Shown in pieces: positions 43,551-55,776 of a DNA stretch of 64,000 nt (the stretch's first letter is position 1; every line of letters begins with the position of its first letter). The notes under the pieces were generated by a model. That model did not search any database, was not told the origin of the DNA, and saw only the letters and a list, made by a program, of their open reading frames with translations. The DNA comes from Loripinus fragilis (taxonomy: Eukaryota; Mollusca; Bivalvia; Lucinida; Lucinidae), in the NCBI GenBank assembly GCA_964019695.1, contig OZ026527.1, positions 73,929,471 to 73,993,470 on the forward strand, read 5' to 3'. The position numbers were made by a program, and so were the translations under genes.

Positions 43551-43614
43551 TGGGCCACTATCGCTCACCAGCGAAACGCCATTCAAATGGCGTTTCGCTG
43601 GTGGGCCAATAGCG
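43551..43614. repeat. GCGAAACGCCATT palindromic module, standalone
   Basis: CACCAGCGAAACGCCATT pairs with AATGGCGTTTCGCTGGTG around CA; outer TGGGCCACTATCGC pairs imperfectly with GGGCCAATAGCG. The same module is inside the hAT-like MITEs at 31154-31210 and 56357-56424, but not in the one at 9868. Confidence 0.85.
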
Positions 43615-43914
43615 TCCCTAGATTGTTTGCTAGCTGGGTTATGTGCAAGAAACGAAGAAATACCTCAGACGAGAAAAGCATGTGCAAACAAAATTATCAC
43701 GGATCAGCATGCTCCTAGAGAACCAGTCTGAGCAGAGACCTCAATAAATGATTAATAATTAGAATGCATTACCCTAGATCATCGGCTCCATCAAGATTCT
43801 ATTTTAGATATTCAGCATTTAAAGAGTTAACGCACGAGTCTGTTTTATATCAGACCCCAACCTAAGGTTGATTGGAACAACTATTTTAAATAAAGAATAA
43901 ATTCAATGTGAATA
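43615..43914. other. No gene seen
   Basis: No recognisable features. Confidence 0.4.
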
Positions 43915-44108
43915 CAGTAAAACCTATATAAAACGGCCACTCAAAAAGTAGACAAAAACAAAGGTCCTAATTATAAATGGTAGCTTAATGAAAGTAGAAA
44001 GTATTGCAGAGCATTCTGCAATACTTTTGACCTGCATGCAGTGATAACTGGTCTTGAAAACCGATCTTTGCCCTTTTTTAGAGTGGCCGTTTTACACAGG
44101 TTTTACTT
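43915..44108. mobile_element. Tc1/mariner-like MITE, CAGTAAAACC ends, copy 1
   Basis: Left TA (43913-43914) then CAGTAAAACCTATATAAAAC; right end GTTTTACACAGGTTTTACT with the last bases diverged. Core palindrome GTATTGCAGAGCATTCTGCA. Same family as 54511-54716. Confidence 0.75.
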
Positions 44109-44114
44109 ATATTA

Positions 44115-44632
44115 TTTCTCTCAGAATTGCATGGACGCACCTTTCACTGTACGTCACTTCCTTTTGGAATGTGGCGATTTTGCACGAGTAAGAAATAATT
44201 GCTTCCATGTTAATAACATGAAAGAATTATTTCAAGATATACATATTGATAGTATTATGACATTTTTAAGACAAATAAATCTTTTTAACAAAATCTAATT
44301 GCTGTTTTTAAAATCATGTTTTGTTTTACATTTGTATCAGACCATAATACAGATTATATTATGTTGTATTCTGTTCAGTTAAAGAACATGTACAGTTATC
44401 TGAATAGCTCTTTGAAACTGTCAGATATTGTACGTGGTCTCTCCTGTCAACAATCGTATTGCAACTTATTATCATAAAACAAACTCATCATCACCATTCC
44501 TTTTATTTTATCTTATAAATTTTTAACTTTTCCCATCCTCATCATGTTTAGTTAATACCGTCTGACGCTAATGACCCACAAGGGTTGATGCGTCGTTAAG
44601 CACCAAACAAACAAACAAACAAACAAACAAAT
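44115..44632 (+). mobile_element. LINE 3' fragment, copy 2
   Basis: Begins in the C-terminal coding tail: CTGTACGTCACTTCCTTTTG encodes TVRHFLLECGDF, a CX..HX..C-type zinc-knuckle region seen at the end of I-clade ORF2. The frame closes at 44296-44298. The 3' UTR and a (CAAA)n tail of about eight units follow. It lies immediately downstream of a MITE. Confidence 0.8.
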
Positions 44633-46789
44633 CAGAATTGCATGACCCATGGGTCTGCACTATAATCTCAATGTGAGTCCATCCGTCCGTGGTGATATGG
44701 TGAAAATGCTCATATAGTAGGCAAACCGAAATAAAAAAGATACTTATTGTTGGTTTTGTTGGCATTTTTCAGTACATTTGTTAGACCACTTTAAAATAAT
44801 ATTTGGCATATGTACAGAACAGATGCAAGTCTGAATGTGCATGCGAAGGCCAGAAATTAGGTCAAAGGTAAATGAGTGCAAAAGAGATAAAATATGTAGC
44901 ACTGTGAAACATATAAATCTTTTTCAGTATTTATGTTTCATTTCTGGCCAAATTGTGTATGCTTGTAGATGTACAGTACCATGCCAAAAGTAAGTCAAGT
45001 TTTTTTTATAAAGATGTATATTTTTTGTGACATTTATTGGCATTTAAATAGCGCTTGTGATATAACTGACCTTTATTCTGCCTGCTGAATAGGCTTAGAC
45101 TTTGCACTTTCTATTTTAACATTCAATTATCTCTTATTTGGAAATGAATGAACGAATTTTCTTCAAATAACTTGCACTCTGCTACAACATTCATTGTGGT
45201 TCATTTCAACAACAGTCTTATCATATCACCGGATGTGTTTTTCCATGGTAACCAGTTTAACAGTCATAAATACGTATTTCAGTGGTGTTCTGCCGTTGCC
45301 TAGCAACCACACACAATACAATTATTTCTACATTTGAGAAATCCTCTAAGGTTGAGCTTTTGTTACACAATCCAATGACATATTCAGCTTGATCAAACAT
45401 GGTACTATGACATTAGAAGAGCTTTTTAACTGTCAGAAGATGTAAAGAATTTGTTGCGTTTTTAGCAAAACTTGACTCATTTTTGGCATGACGCTCTAAG
45501 ACGGAATAACATTGAGAATTTTTTTTCCAACTACATTTTTGTATATATTCATCTGTCGACTCTGAAATGGGGTCTAATGTCATCAAGTACAACAATGATA
45601 GCATTTTTACAAAATTTTGTATCTAATCAAATAATAACATGATTTTTAAACTCTGAAAAGGGTAGAAGTCCCTCAGAAGGCTTTAATATTAATGTTGCTC
45701 ATTGCACGAAACCATTTCTTTTAATAATTTTACAAAGACAAAAATAGAATATTGTGTGTAATTCTGACCAAAATACTCCCTCTAGGGGACAAATTAAGAT
45801 ATATGGGCTATTTTGCGAGTTTGTTGCATCCTTACAAAGAAATACGAGTCACGTCTTGTGGCCTAAAAAACCCATGTTTTACTAAGTTTGTTTTCTGTGG
45901 TCAATTTTCTGTAAATGACCAGTAATCAACGTTACCCTACTGACATTGAAAACAGCAGTACACAAAATACAAGACTATTATGTTCCCATACCTTAAATAT
46001 AGGGATCAAACATGCTTTTCTATGCATTAATATCTGCTGGACCCTTAGGGTGATGTTGAAACCCGAGCTTGAAGGGCGAGGGTTTAACGATCCGAGGGAT
46101 CTAGCAGATGTTAATGTTACAGAAAATCATGTTTAATCCTTATTATCGCATAATAAACGTTGTAAAAACGCTTCGAAAAATTCATTTTGTATTACTATAA
46201 TGGCGCGCAAAAGCATGAAGGATTCGTAGGTTTGAAAGCGCCTGTTCCAGAGCAAAGAATCGTCATCCTAACGTTACTAAATTACGTTCATTCCTATGCA
46301 CGTTACTGTTGATAACGTAATTTTTTGTGCCGGCTTGAATGCGTATATGTAAAGTACAAAAGCTAAGCATCAACAGCACGTAAATTGATTAATACATGGG
46401 TGTTAATAGCGTGCGACACGGCTTTTTATGCAATAACATGTAATGCATTTTATATTCTAATGGAAAATGTCCATTTTTATATATTTGAAGTTGTTAATAA
46501 CTTGTAACTTGCAATATAGAGTAGTGAACACAATATTTAAGTATGCTAATTAGCATGTAACTTGTACCAGCTTACAGATTTCTTATTCTGCCATTTACCC
46601 AGTACATTAATTTTATTGGAATTGGCCAAATCTCTGCCACAATGAAATCAAATTATAACTATATTAACAAATTTAACTATAATGAATATTTATTTGCTGC
46701 ATATATATTAATAAGGTTACGCACATAACAAAACGGTTTCTTACACAAATGGACACGCCATTCTACTTATATAGAAGACTTTCAGTAAG
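44633..46789. other. No gene identified
   Basis: AT-rich. Contains TTGCCTAGCAACC near 45296, a motif shared with the 5419-6529 element. Around 45980-46110 is a segment (TATGCATTAATATCTGCTGG, GATCCGAGGGATCTAGCAGA) resembling 1917-2012. No recognisable protein. Confidence 0.4.
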
Positions 46790-46855
46790 AGTGCCGTGGG
46801 TTGGTCTGCAGTGTATGGTTGTGTCATTGCCTGGTCATACACAATAACTTTTTGT
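46790..46855 (+). mobile_element. Retroelement 3' UTR fragment, subfamily 2
   Basis: GTGCCGTGGGTTGGTCTGCA and ATTGCCTGGTCATACACAAT match the last 60 bp of the subfamily-2 tail. Confidence 0.55.
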
Positions 46856-48067
46856 TATTTGTTTGATTCTGTTACATTGATATTGCAGTCTGCAGATTTC
46901 TTTTACCAATGGTGCATATCAATATACTTGCTATGGTTAGTCCAAGATCTAATCGCTATGATGACATTTGTTTGTTTGTAAACATTGAAATAAAAACATT
47001 TGGGAGGCATGTTCAAAAGTCAGGTGTGGTCGTGAGAGTTATTTGTTGTCCGCATGGATAGCTCAGTAGGTTCGTCACCAGCAGAAAATCCATTCTTTTT
47101 CCATTATGCGCAGGTTATAATCCTATCAATGCTTTCATTTCTTTTTCGTCTTTTATATTCGTATTTTATTTTCATATGTATCCTTTAATTATGTTTGGAC
47201 AGCAGTTCTAACTTTTTTACAAAGGGTCCCTTAAATCGGACATTAGCAAACACGTACACGCATATGCGAGATGCCACTGAATACATCAACTCAATAGGGT
47301 GTGGACTGCTTGCTTTCATGAAAGCGATATTCAGATACCAAAATGATTTGGAATTTATTATGAATTATATTCAAACAATTGTATCAATAAATAAATAGAT
47401 AAGTTAATAAATAAAATTATAAATATATTATATAAGAAACAACGATGTATGGTGACTAGGTTTGAACCCTGAACATCCATAATTTAAAAGAGCAGAACAT
47501 TTTTTCCTACATCTAGTGGCATGGCAGATATTGGTCTAAACAGTATTTTATTTGATCAATCACTATTACATAAGTAAAATATCACAGAAGTACGATCTGT
47601 CAGTAAGCCGTGAGGCTTATTTTGGTCATGTCCTAGATATTTCCTAGATGACAAATATTAAGACATGGGATAGTGCTTGGTGTCTTCCCGAGCGAGGTAT
47701 TTCCGTTTATTTACACATATGACAAAGCTCAAAATGGTTGAAGTTCTGCTTTAGCCTAAATTAAACAAAGCGAATGGACATCTGAATGGTCGACTTTGAC
47801 TATGAGCTGTTTTACAAGCTATGGACTATCTACACTAATATAAAGTTTCATGCATATACGTGCAAAATTACGTTTGCCAAATCGTGACGGCATTTTATTT
47901 CATCATCATCATAATCGGGTTTTTATGAACGTGCAGAAGCAGGAGCATCATTCACATCAATGGGTCCAGTTCCAGGGTAACTGGTTTGGTATTTTAGAGG
48001 GACTTTATGATGTCTCTTTATGATGATAAGCAGGCTAATGTTATTGATGCGTTTAATACTACATCCA
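46856..48067. other. No gene; two degenerate tRNA-like sequences
   Basis: At 47056-47130 (+) GGATAGCTCAGTAGGTTCG is followed by CAGGTTATAATCC. At about 47455-47530 (-) GGGTTCAAACCTAGTCACC is preceded by CTGCCATGCCACTAGATG. Both have pol III box spacing but no paired stems. ORF 47195-47398 not recognisable. Confidence 0.4.
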
Positions 48068-50335
48068 GTTTGTGGACGATCTTTTAAACATTTATGTTTA
48101 TTTTGACAATATGGTAAGTCAAGAATACCCTTCAGAGCTCCACCTTAATAAAGCCAATACCTCTGATACCGAAGCCGCATTTTTAGCTCACCTGAGCCGA
48201 AGGCTCCTGGGTGAGCTAATAGTATATCAGTCACTCCGGCGTCCGTCCGTCCGTCCACATTTCCAAACATCTTCTCCTCTGAAACCACTGGGTCAATTGA
48301 ACTCAAATTTCATATGGAGACTCCTTAGGACGCGGGAACGAAAGTTTCTTCAAATGGTCCTGGTCACATGACCAAGATGGCCGCCACGCCCATATATGGT
48401 AAAACCCTTTAAAAATCTTCTTCTCCAGAACCAGAAGGCCGATGACCTTGGGACTTGGGTTGTAACATTGGGGATGTGGGGCCTACCAAGTTTGTTCAAT
48501 GATGATCCTAGGTTGACCTTGACCTACTTAACATCAAGGTCAAAGTTTCTTCCTAATGCATTTAAATGGGAAAATTTCTGAAAAGTTTATTTTTTTTAAA
48601 CTGTGGAAGCCTTAATCATTATTCTCACTTGATATGATTAACCTAATGAGACAATGGCTATAAATAAGTTCCAAAGTTCAAGGTTGACCTTTGACCTTTC
48701 AGCTTAGGTCACTCATAATGGAGTCCCATCAGTTTATTAAAACATAGTTTTCTCACAAACCATTGGCCCAATTGAACTCAAATTTCATGTGAAGACTCCT
48801 TATGATAAGTTAGCCAAAATTTATGCAAAATATTTTGGTCACATGACCACGATGGCTGCCTCGCCCATATAAGGTAAAAATCCTTTAAAAATCTTCTCCA
48901 GAACCAGAAGGCCAATGACCTTGGGACTTGGTATGTAGCATTGGGGATGTGGGGCCTACCAAGTTTGTTCAAATGATGATCCTAAGTTGACCTTGACCTA
49001 CTTAATGTCAAGGTCAAATTTTCTTCCTAATGCATATAAATGGGAAATCTTTGTAAAGTTGATTTTTTGAATGCTGTTGAAGCCAAAGTCATTATTCTCA
49101 CTTGATATGTTGAAACTAATGAGACAATGGCTATAAAAAAGTTTCAAAGGTCAAGGTTGACCGTTAACTTTTCAGCCAAGGTCGCTCATATTGGGAGTTC
49201 CATCAACACATTAAAACATAGTTTCCTCAGAAACCACTAGACCAATTGAACTCAAATTTCATATGAAGGCTCCTTATGATAGGTTAGCCAAAATTTATAT
49301 CAATTGTACTGGTCACATGACCAAGATGGCCACCATGCATGCCCATATATGGTAAAAATCCTTTAAATATCATATTCTCTAGACCCAAAAGGCCAATGGC
49401 CTTGGGACTTGGTATGTTCTATTGGGGATGTGGACCCTACCAGATTTGCACAAATGATGAATCTAGGTTGACCTTGACCTACTTTATGGCAAGGTCAAAT
49501 TTGATTCCTAATGCAGTTATATGGGGAAAATATTGAAATGTTTATTTTTTTTTCTATAACTGTTTAGGCCGAAATCATAATACTTGCAAGAAATGTTTAA
49601 CCTAATGAGACCACGGTTTTATATAAGTACCAAATGTCAAGCTGACCTGTGACCTTTTATCCAAGGCCACTCATTTGAATTGCCACATACCTATCTAAAC
49701 ATCTCTACTCAGAAATCACTGGGCTGTTTGATGGAATATTCACTAGATTGTTTTGGGTCACTCAACCAAAATGGCCGTAACCCCCATAAACAAAATATGT
49801 TTCATTATAAGCCGTAGTTGATCTTGACATATTTTAACATTATTAAGGAGATCAGGTGAGCGCTTCAGGACCGTCAGGTCCTCTAGTTAGACTTGCATTT
49901 GTCAATTTCTGATGATATTGTTTCTACCAAAATTTATGATAAACGTGACGACTTTGATTTTGAAATTATCAATTTCCCATTTTTAGATGGTGATGTTCCT
50001 CGCTCTACATCCTATGGAGACTATATCTATCAACTCATTCATTTTGCTAGAGCATCTAGCTATGTTACTGACTTCAACACTCGCTATAAAATGTTAACTC
50101 AGAAACTTTATAAACAAGGCTATCGGTATCATAAACTTCGCAAAACCTTTTCTAAATTTTTAGACGATACTATGTTTGATATCTAAATTACAAGTAGGGC
50201 TTAAATCACTTTTGCGCCAAGGACTTTCGGAACCTGATTTCTATGGTGACTTGGTATATAAAATGAAGAAGATTGTTGACTCTTATAATTTTTCAGCGCA
50301 TTTCATTAAACTATTTTCCCATTATAAAAAAGAAA
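48068..50335 (+). pseudogene. Reverse transcriptase remnant split by a Helitron-like insertion
   Basis: The left part (48068-48184) opens at FVDDLLNIYVYFDNM, a degenerate form of the (Y/F)xDD catalytic motif with downstream sequence. The right part (49887-50186) continues the same frame with LHLSISDDIVSTKIYDKRDD and PRSTSYGDYIYQLIHFARAS. A frameshift near 50155 moves the remaining SEPDFYGDLVYKMKKIV region to another frame. I recognise this as the C-terminal half of an RT found in many marine invertebrates. The clade (Penelope-like or other) is uncertain. Everything N-terminal of the DD motif is missing, so it is dead. Its 3' UTR follows to about 50975. Confidence 0.8.
48185..49886 (+). mobile_element. 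Helitron-like (HINE-like) element type 1, copy 2
   Basis: 5' AGCTCACCTGAGCCGAAGGC hairpin, GTCCGTCCGTCC tract, about 3.5 units of 474 bp (marks at 48281, 48755 and 49230). The 3' part is CAGGTGAGCG, then the AGGACC-GTCA-GGTCCT hairpin and CTAG (49883-49886). GCTCACCTG near the start and CAGGTGAGC near the end are 9-bp inverted repeats, as in Helentron-type elements. It lies within the RT frame: GCATTTTT on the left and TTAGACTTG on the right are contiguous in the RT sequence. Shadow ORFs in it are not genes. Confidence 0.7.
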
Positions 50336-50975
50336 TGTAATGCAACAGACTGCATGCTTGGTGGTCAACCCAATCACGGTTGGCAACTTTGCTTTCCTCT
50401 TTAATTGCACGCCGGTGGGTCGGACTTCAGACTCTTTGACGGTTCCGACTTGAAGACTTATCTATTGTTTTATCTATTGTTGAGATGGTATGGCTGTTTG
50501 TCGGGCCCACCAGAGTTTACCTGTTGGGTTTCTTTTGCTCCGGTATTCAGTTTTATTTATTGTTGAGTCCTTATCTTTGCATTATCTCCTTGTAATATCT
50601 TGATATATATGTTCTAGGAGATGATGCATTGATAAGTTATGGGCCTTTCATGCAAACCAAATATCTATGTGTCTTGATCCGCATCTGGATTAAGGGTAAG
50701 GTTGGCGCCGTTAAACCGGTTTAAGCTCTCCAGTAAAATGCTTTACTGACCGTTCTAATGCGGTACTTCTTTTGTGGATCATTTATGCTTTTTCTGTCTT
50801 GTTGTGCGCGTCTGTTTATTTGTGCCTTGTGATCACCTACTGGGAAAGGGCTGGCCTCTCGGCTCTTGTTTGTGGTGTCTCATTGTAAGTTCGTCACTTC
50901 CCATTGGTATCCTGGGTCAGGTGTGATACTTTATTGTATCGACTCCTGATCTTTGCACCCTTACTTACTTTCATA
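50336..50975 (+). mobile_element. Retroelement 3' UTR, subfamily 1 (reference copy)
   Basis: Directly continues the RT remnant. It includes GACGGTTCCGACTTGAAGAC, CTTTTGCTCCGGTATTCAGT, GATAAGTTATGGGCCTTTCA, CTTTACTGACCGTTCTAATG, CTACTGGGAAAGGGCTGGCC and CGACTCCTGATCTTTGCACC. This physical link identifies the scattered tail copies as products of this retroelement. Confidence 0.8.
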
Positions 50976-53900
50976 TTCATAAAGGTGTGTTGGTTCGCTT
51001 TGCTGATATCTCATTTTTCCTAAATATCCCATGAATATGAAATAATTTGGTCTCACTGAGACCAAATTATTTCTTTTTCATAGGAAAATTAAAAACGGGG
51101 GACGGGGAGGGGGGTTCGAGCGAACCCCCTGAACCCCCTCTAGATCCGCCACTGATATATTATCACTAAGAACGTGGGCGAATCGTGTCCCTAGGGGTGT
51201 TAACAATGCAGAGAATTGATAAACAGAGCTATCGCAGAGACTGTCGTCTCATATTGACCTATAAACCTCACAAATCTACGTACATAAAATCCTTGACATA
51301 TATTTTGTATAGCCTGCAAATTAATAAAGCGGATTCGTAGCTAATGCCAGTCCAAAGACGGTCATTTCTGTAAAGATCAGCGTTTTAGCCAAGTCATAGG
51401 AAAACTTGTATTCTAACAACAAATACGCAAACTTATCCGGTGTCCAGCATAAGGCACGAATTAGCATGTGCGTACAGCTAATATTCCACAGTCTGATCAG
51501 AGTCTAAGTTTTCTGCCTGAAGAATCGTTGGACCCTTGACTGCCCATAAAACACCCACCAAAAATTCTGATCAGTCTGCTTTTATAGACAGTAGTTCAAT
51601 TAGCATGTGCTTCCACGCAGTACGAACTTTAATCACTGGTGCCCAACTCCGTCACAACGATTTTCGGATTTTGGCTGATCCGTCACGAAATTTCACTTTC
51701 AACTAATGTTAATGGCAATACATGCAAAATCCTTTCCTCTTAATATTTGCTAATCTGTGTTGCTGAGCTGGCAAGTTTTAACCTTACTTTGCACAATGGC
51801 ATAGCAAGCGCTTCGTATAAAATACATATGTGCGCACACTGTGTCCCTAATATGATGACCTCTCATCACTGATTCCATCTTCAGGGACAGAAATACATCA
51901 TAATTTGTGAATTCTAACATGTAACCCCTTCATATGCATAATCTATCGTTTTAAACATTTTCGCAAAGCACAATTTCACTGAAAACCCGATCTAGATTGG
52001 TTGAGAACAAAGAAAGTTATAAGTAAATGAAGTTTTCCTAACAGCCTGTCGGTGCCGCCAATTCGAATAGATAATTTTTAAAATGCTAATGAGATGCACG
52101 GAATCTTATAAGTACATGTATGCATACAATCTTTAAATCACACAATTTCTTATATCACTGATCGTTTATGCTATATTAGGCATATGCATCAAAATGTAGC
52201 AAAATTAGTCTCAAATCTTATCAATTTGATTTTTGCATAATTAATGAAGAGGTTATGACGTCATACACTAGCACATATGACGGCTTCCATTAAAGACATA
52301 CTGGTATAACATCTTTATTTCTTAAGAGACTTTAAAAGTGCAGCAAACTGATTTGATGGAAAGAATCCGACTTTTTCAACGCTCCACTTTTAATAGTCGA
52401 TACATGAGGCAAAATATCTTTTATAATCTTTTCGTTCACGAAATAAAAAAGAAAATGCTAATTAAAGATATGAGATGTAAATGTTAAGCTTCTCACCAGT
52501 TTAATATTGTTAATAAGGAATCGTAAACGAATTAAAAGTCTGTGCTGATATGAAGACCTGTCTTTTTCTGTTATTGAGCTGAAAAATAATGATGGTGAGA
52601 TCCAAACCAAGGACCGCGTTTCTCGCCAGAATTGTGTGTGTGTTTTTATGAGGGGGAGGGGTCCTTTTAACAATTGGAACCCTTCTCTGGAGAACTGTGA
52701 AATTAAAATTTTCCAGGACCTTTAGCACTTTCCGGACCCCCTGTCCCCTCCTCTGGATCCGCCTATTGAAATCTAGCTATTATTATGTGATAACCAGGAT
52801 CATATTACTCAGACAGGGAAGACCTGTGCAAGCCAACCAGTCCAAGGCCATTTTTAGAAATTTAGCTGTTAAAGAGTAAATATATTTTTCTTCTTTTAGA
52901 TTGCTTAAGTAGGCATGCGCGAATTGTAAGCAAAGGACGCTACGCTGATGCTAGAAGGCATTGTTTCTCACGACCAGGCAAATTTCATTCCCAGTCAACC
53001 ATAATTGGCATTGGATTACGGCGAATAGCGACTGGTGCTATTTTCGGTGTATCGATTTTGCACATTCAGTAAAATCTCTCTGCTCGACGTGCGCATTAAT
53101 GGGGATGCGTAATACGGGATAAAATACTACCGTACGGATCGTAATTACGCGCACACATCCCTATGAGTGCAGTCCACATGCGTTCAACCCTACCCTATAG
53201 AAGGGTACTTTTGCAAGCAGCGAAAACCCAGATGAAACGCTGAATAATGCGGTCTGCACTGTTTGTTTAGTTAAAATCCATCTTCAGAAAAAGGATTTTT
53301 TCTGGAAATTATTTCTTGGAAATTATATTCTGTGACCACTGAATATATTTGTTGGGCCATCCTGGCTTTACTGTATCAAACTTAATGAATAATTCACTTG
53401 GTCCCACAGGTATACAATGCAGCTAATAAACCAATCGTACACCTGCTGTTGATAGAATTAGGTGTCATCGACCACCAAAAACACTGAGAAATGAAATAGC
53501 CATCTGACATTTGAGAGTGGCTAAACGTGGAATACAAATATCGAAGCCCATTAAAACGTTTGAAATAGAACCATAAAAATATCATAAACTGTAGGCCTAC
53601 ACCATCGAAAAAAAGTAAGATTATGACTTCCCGATTAGGCATATGCAGATGATGCATATGATCGTGGTCATTTTTATTATTGATGCAATTTTGTTTTAAC
53701 ATATTGCGTAAAAATAAGTACATGTATAAAATGATTGATTTCTATTCATATCGAACTATTGCCTGACTAAACAGTTAAGTTGTCGCTCTTGATCACCTAG
53801 ATAATCAATAACACGATTGTCCCCCTTACACTGCAGCTTATGAAAAGCTTACAATTGTAAAATATCAGTGAAATTTTGCAATAGTAAGTTTTTCATTAAA

Positions 53901-54182
53901 CGTGTTTTAAAGATATACAACTTGATTAAATAGCTTCTCACAAACTAGCGAATTACATTTGAACAAGGAAGATTGTAAACTAACCAAGCGGTGGTGCCAA
54001 TGTGTAGACCTGTCCTTCACAGCAAAGGTGAAAAATAATATTTGAATTTTCAAATCGGAGCCTTGTTTCCCGTCCAAAACAGTGTTGTTGTTTTTTTGTC
54101 TAAAATTTCAAGGTTTCTTTTGTTTTATGCCAAAAATATTTATTTCCTTCATCGATTACTTGTTGATTTTAGTTATTGAAGG
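50976..54182. other. No gene identified; small hairpins and MITE scraps
   Basis: A 15-bp-stem hairpin GAAATAATTTGGTCT-CACTG-(complement) is at 51039-51073. A G/C-rich hairpin GGGGTTCG-AG-CGAACCCC is at about 51110-51127, followed by a CCTCTAGATCCGCC end like the hAT-type MITEs. Another such end (CCTCTGGATCCGCC) is near 52750. ORFs at 52458-52879 and 53394-53723 are unrecognised. Confidence 0.45.
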
Positions 54183-54320
54183 AACCAGTGTGGTGTAGTG
54201 GTTAAGAGACGTTCTAAATCAATTCTGCTGTCTGTAAAGCCGACATAAAACCACAAAAGCATAAACCCACCCGCCTCAGTACTGGTTACTGCCCTGGAAC
54301 AGCCACAAAAGTTTTTTTTT
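54183..54320 (+). repeat. tRNA-derived SINE (degenerate)
   Basis: Box-A-like GTGGTGTAGTGGTTAAGAG, then CTGTCTGTAAAGCCGACATA and CCTCAGTACTGGTTACTGCC, which resembles AAGTACTGGTTCAACCCAGG of the SINEs at 6555 and 7376. T tract at the end. Confidence 0.5.
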
Positions 54321-54510
54321 TCATACAAGGTTATCTACAATAATACTGATGCAGATATTGTCGTCACAAAATAGCAAATAAGTTTTTTGGGCTGGAAGGG
54401 GGTAGAGTGTTGGTGTCAATAGGGGGCCATTGATTTTCTATAACGGTGGTAAATTGAAATTCACCTTTCCCACAATTATTTTCGTTTTTTTCTACAATAA
54501 AAGTACCATA
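54321..54510. other. No gene seen
   Basis: Minus ORF 54364-54555 has no recognisable domain and runs into the next MITE. Confidence 0.4.
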
Positions 54511-54716
54511 CAGTAAAACCTGTGTAAAACAGTCACTCAAAAACAGACAAAACACAGATATTAATGACGAATGTTAACTTAATGAAGGTCGAACGTATTG
54601 CAGAATGCCCCCCTTGGAGCATTCTGCAATACTTTTGACCAGCATTAAGCGAAAATTGGTCATGGAAACCAATTTTTGGTCTTTTTGATTGTGGCCATTT
54701 TACACTGGTTTTACTG
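54511..54716. mobile_element. Tc1/mariner-like MITE, CAGTAAAACC ends, copy 2
   Basis: 206 bp flanked by TA at 54509-54510 and 54717-54718. Ends CAGTAAAACCTGTGTAAAAC and TTTTACACTGGTTTTACTG. Core GTATTGCAGAATGC...GCATTCTGCAATAC. CAGT termini and TA duplication are the Tc1/mariner signature. Confidence 0.85.
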
Positions 54717-55129
54717 TATTGTACAATGTATTAAGGTATCCGTTATAGGAAGGTTTGCCATTCTAAACATTGGTGCAGTCGAACTCTAGATTCATCAACT
54801 GCTAGAACCTAACATTTGAGCTTGATCTCTTTCATGCAGAAGGTGTGCAATCGCGTAGCATATACATTCTATAGGTTTCATATTTTGTACATTATGCACA
54901 AGTGACATACATGCGCTTCAAGATGTTTTATCATTTTAAACATGTTGTCAAGATCGTTAGTGAAAAAGTTTGTTACAACCGATTTGGCATTTTACATCTA
55001 TTTTTTTGTAGAAAAATAAATAATTGTTTTGGCGAGGAAAGCGGCCCGCTATTTTAATCTTTTCGATGTTTTTGTCAACTTTGCCGAGAAGACAAATCTT
55101 AATCTCCGTATCTGCCTTAGAATGTAAGA
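54717..55129. other. No gene seen
   Basis: AT-rich, no recognisable features. Confidence 0.4.
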
Positions 55130-55440
55130 AAGTATGATAAGGATACCACAATCACAAACTGAATACCAACCCACGGCACCGTGAGGAAGAGCTACAGGAC
55201 ATTTACAGCAACAAGACATCCAAAAGACAATAAAGCAAAGCAACCAGCTCTCTCTTCCTCCTAGAAAGGACTCAAAGTAACGCATACGAAAGCAAAGACC
55301 AAGACAGAACCCCCACAAACAGTCAACTGCAACAGAACTAATGCCTTAGAACGGACAGCAGCCTAAGCTTCCGGAGGTGTGGGGAAGGGGCTTAAATGCA
55401 TTTTACTGGCGCCAAATCTTCGCCCTAGATTCTGTTGTTG
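55130..55440 (-). mobile_element. Retroelement 3' UTR, subfamily 2, reversed
   Basis: ATGATAAGGATACCACAATC, CACGGCACCGTGAGGAAGAG, CCTTAGAACGGACAGCAGCC and CCAAATCTTCGCCCTAGATT. Mirrors 40075-40400. Confidence 0.65.
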
Positions 55441-55561
55441 TTAACTCACGAAAACTCTTATTTAGTTTACAACGTTTTTCATTTCAAATTTATTTGCTGT
55501 TCTGTGAGATTTAAACATCTTATTAAACATTTGAAAGTGCATTTGGTCATTTGCGCGAAAC

Positions 55562-55611
55562 GTACAAAATTCGAAACCTGTGCAAAATTGCACAGGTTTC
55601 AAATTTTGTAC
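55562..55611. repeat. 50-bp near-perfect palindrome
   Basis: GTACAAAATTCGAAACCTGT continues to TGCAA, then its complement TTGCACAGGTTTCAAATTTT and GTAC. 24-bp stem, one mismatch, 2-nt centre. Confidence 0.9.
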
Positions 55612-55731
55612 ATTCTACGCGGCTGTATCTTCAAGGTGGACAAGATGATTTTGTCTGGCATGGTTCTAGCAGTTGATGAAATCTGGAGTTAGGCTGCACA
55701 AATGGAAGATAGCTGTTTTTATTATTGTCAC

Positions 55732-55739
55732 TATTATTA

Positions 55740-55776
<37 letters not shown>
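55732..55776. repeat. (ATT)n microsatellite
   Basis: About 15 ATT units with one GTT interruption. Confidence 0.9.

Noticed and set aside
47056..47130. tRNA gene with a long variable region
   Set aside because: Box A and a weak box B are present, but acceptor and anticodon stems do not pair.
48396..49536. Several 60-65-codon ORFs inside the Helitron-like element
   Set aside because: They fall at equivalent positions in each 474-bp tandem unit, in mixed frames and strands.
51039..51073. Rho-independent terminator
   Set aside because: It is a stem followed by a T-rich run, but this is eukaryotic DNA and no transcription unit ends here; more likely a foldback scrap.
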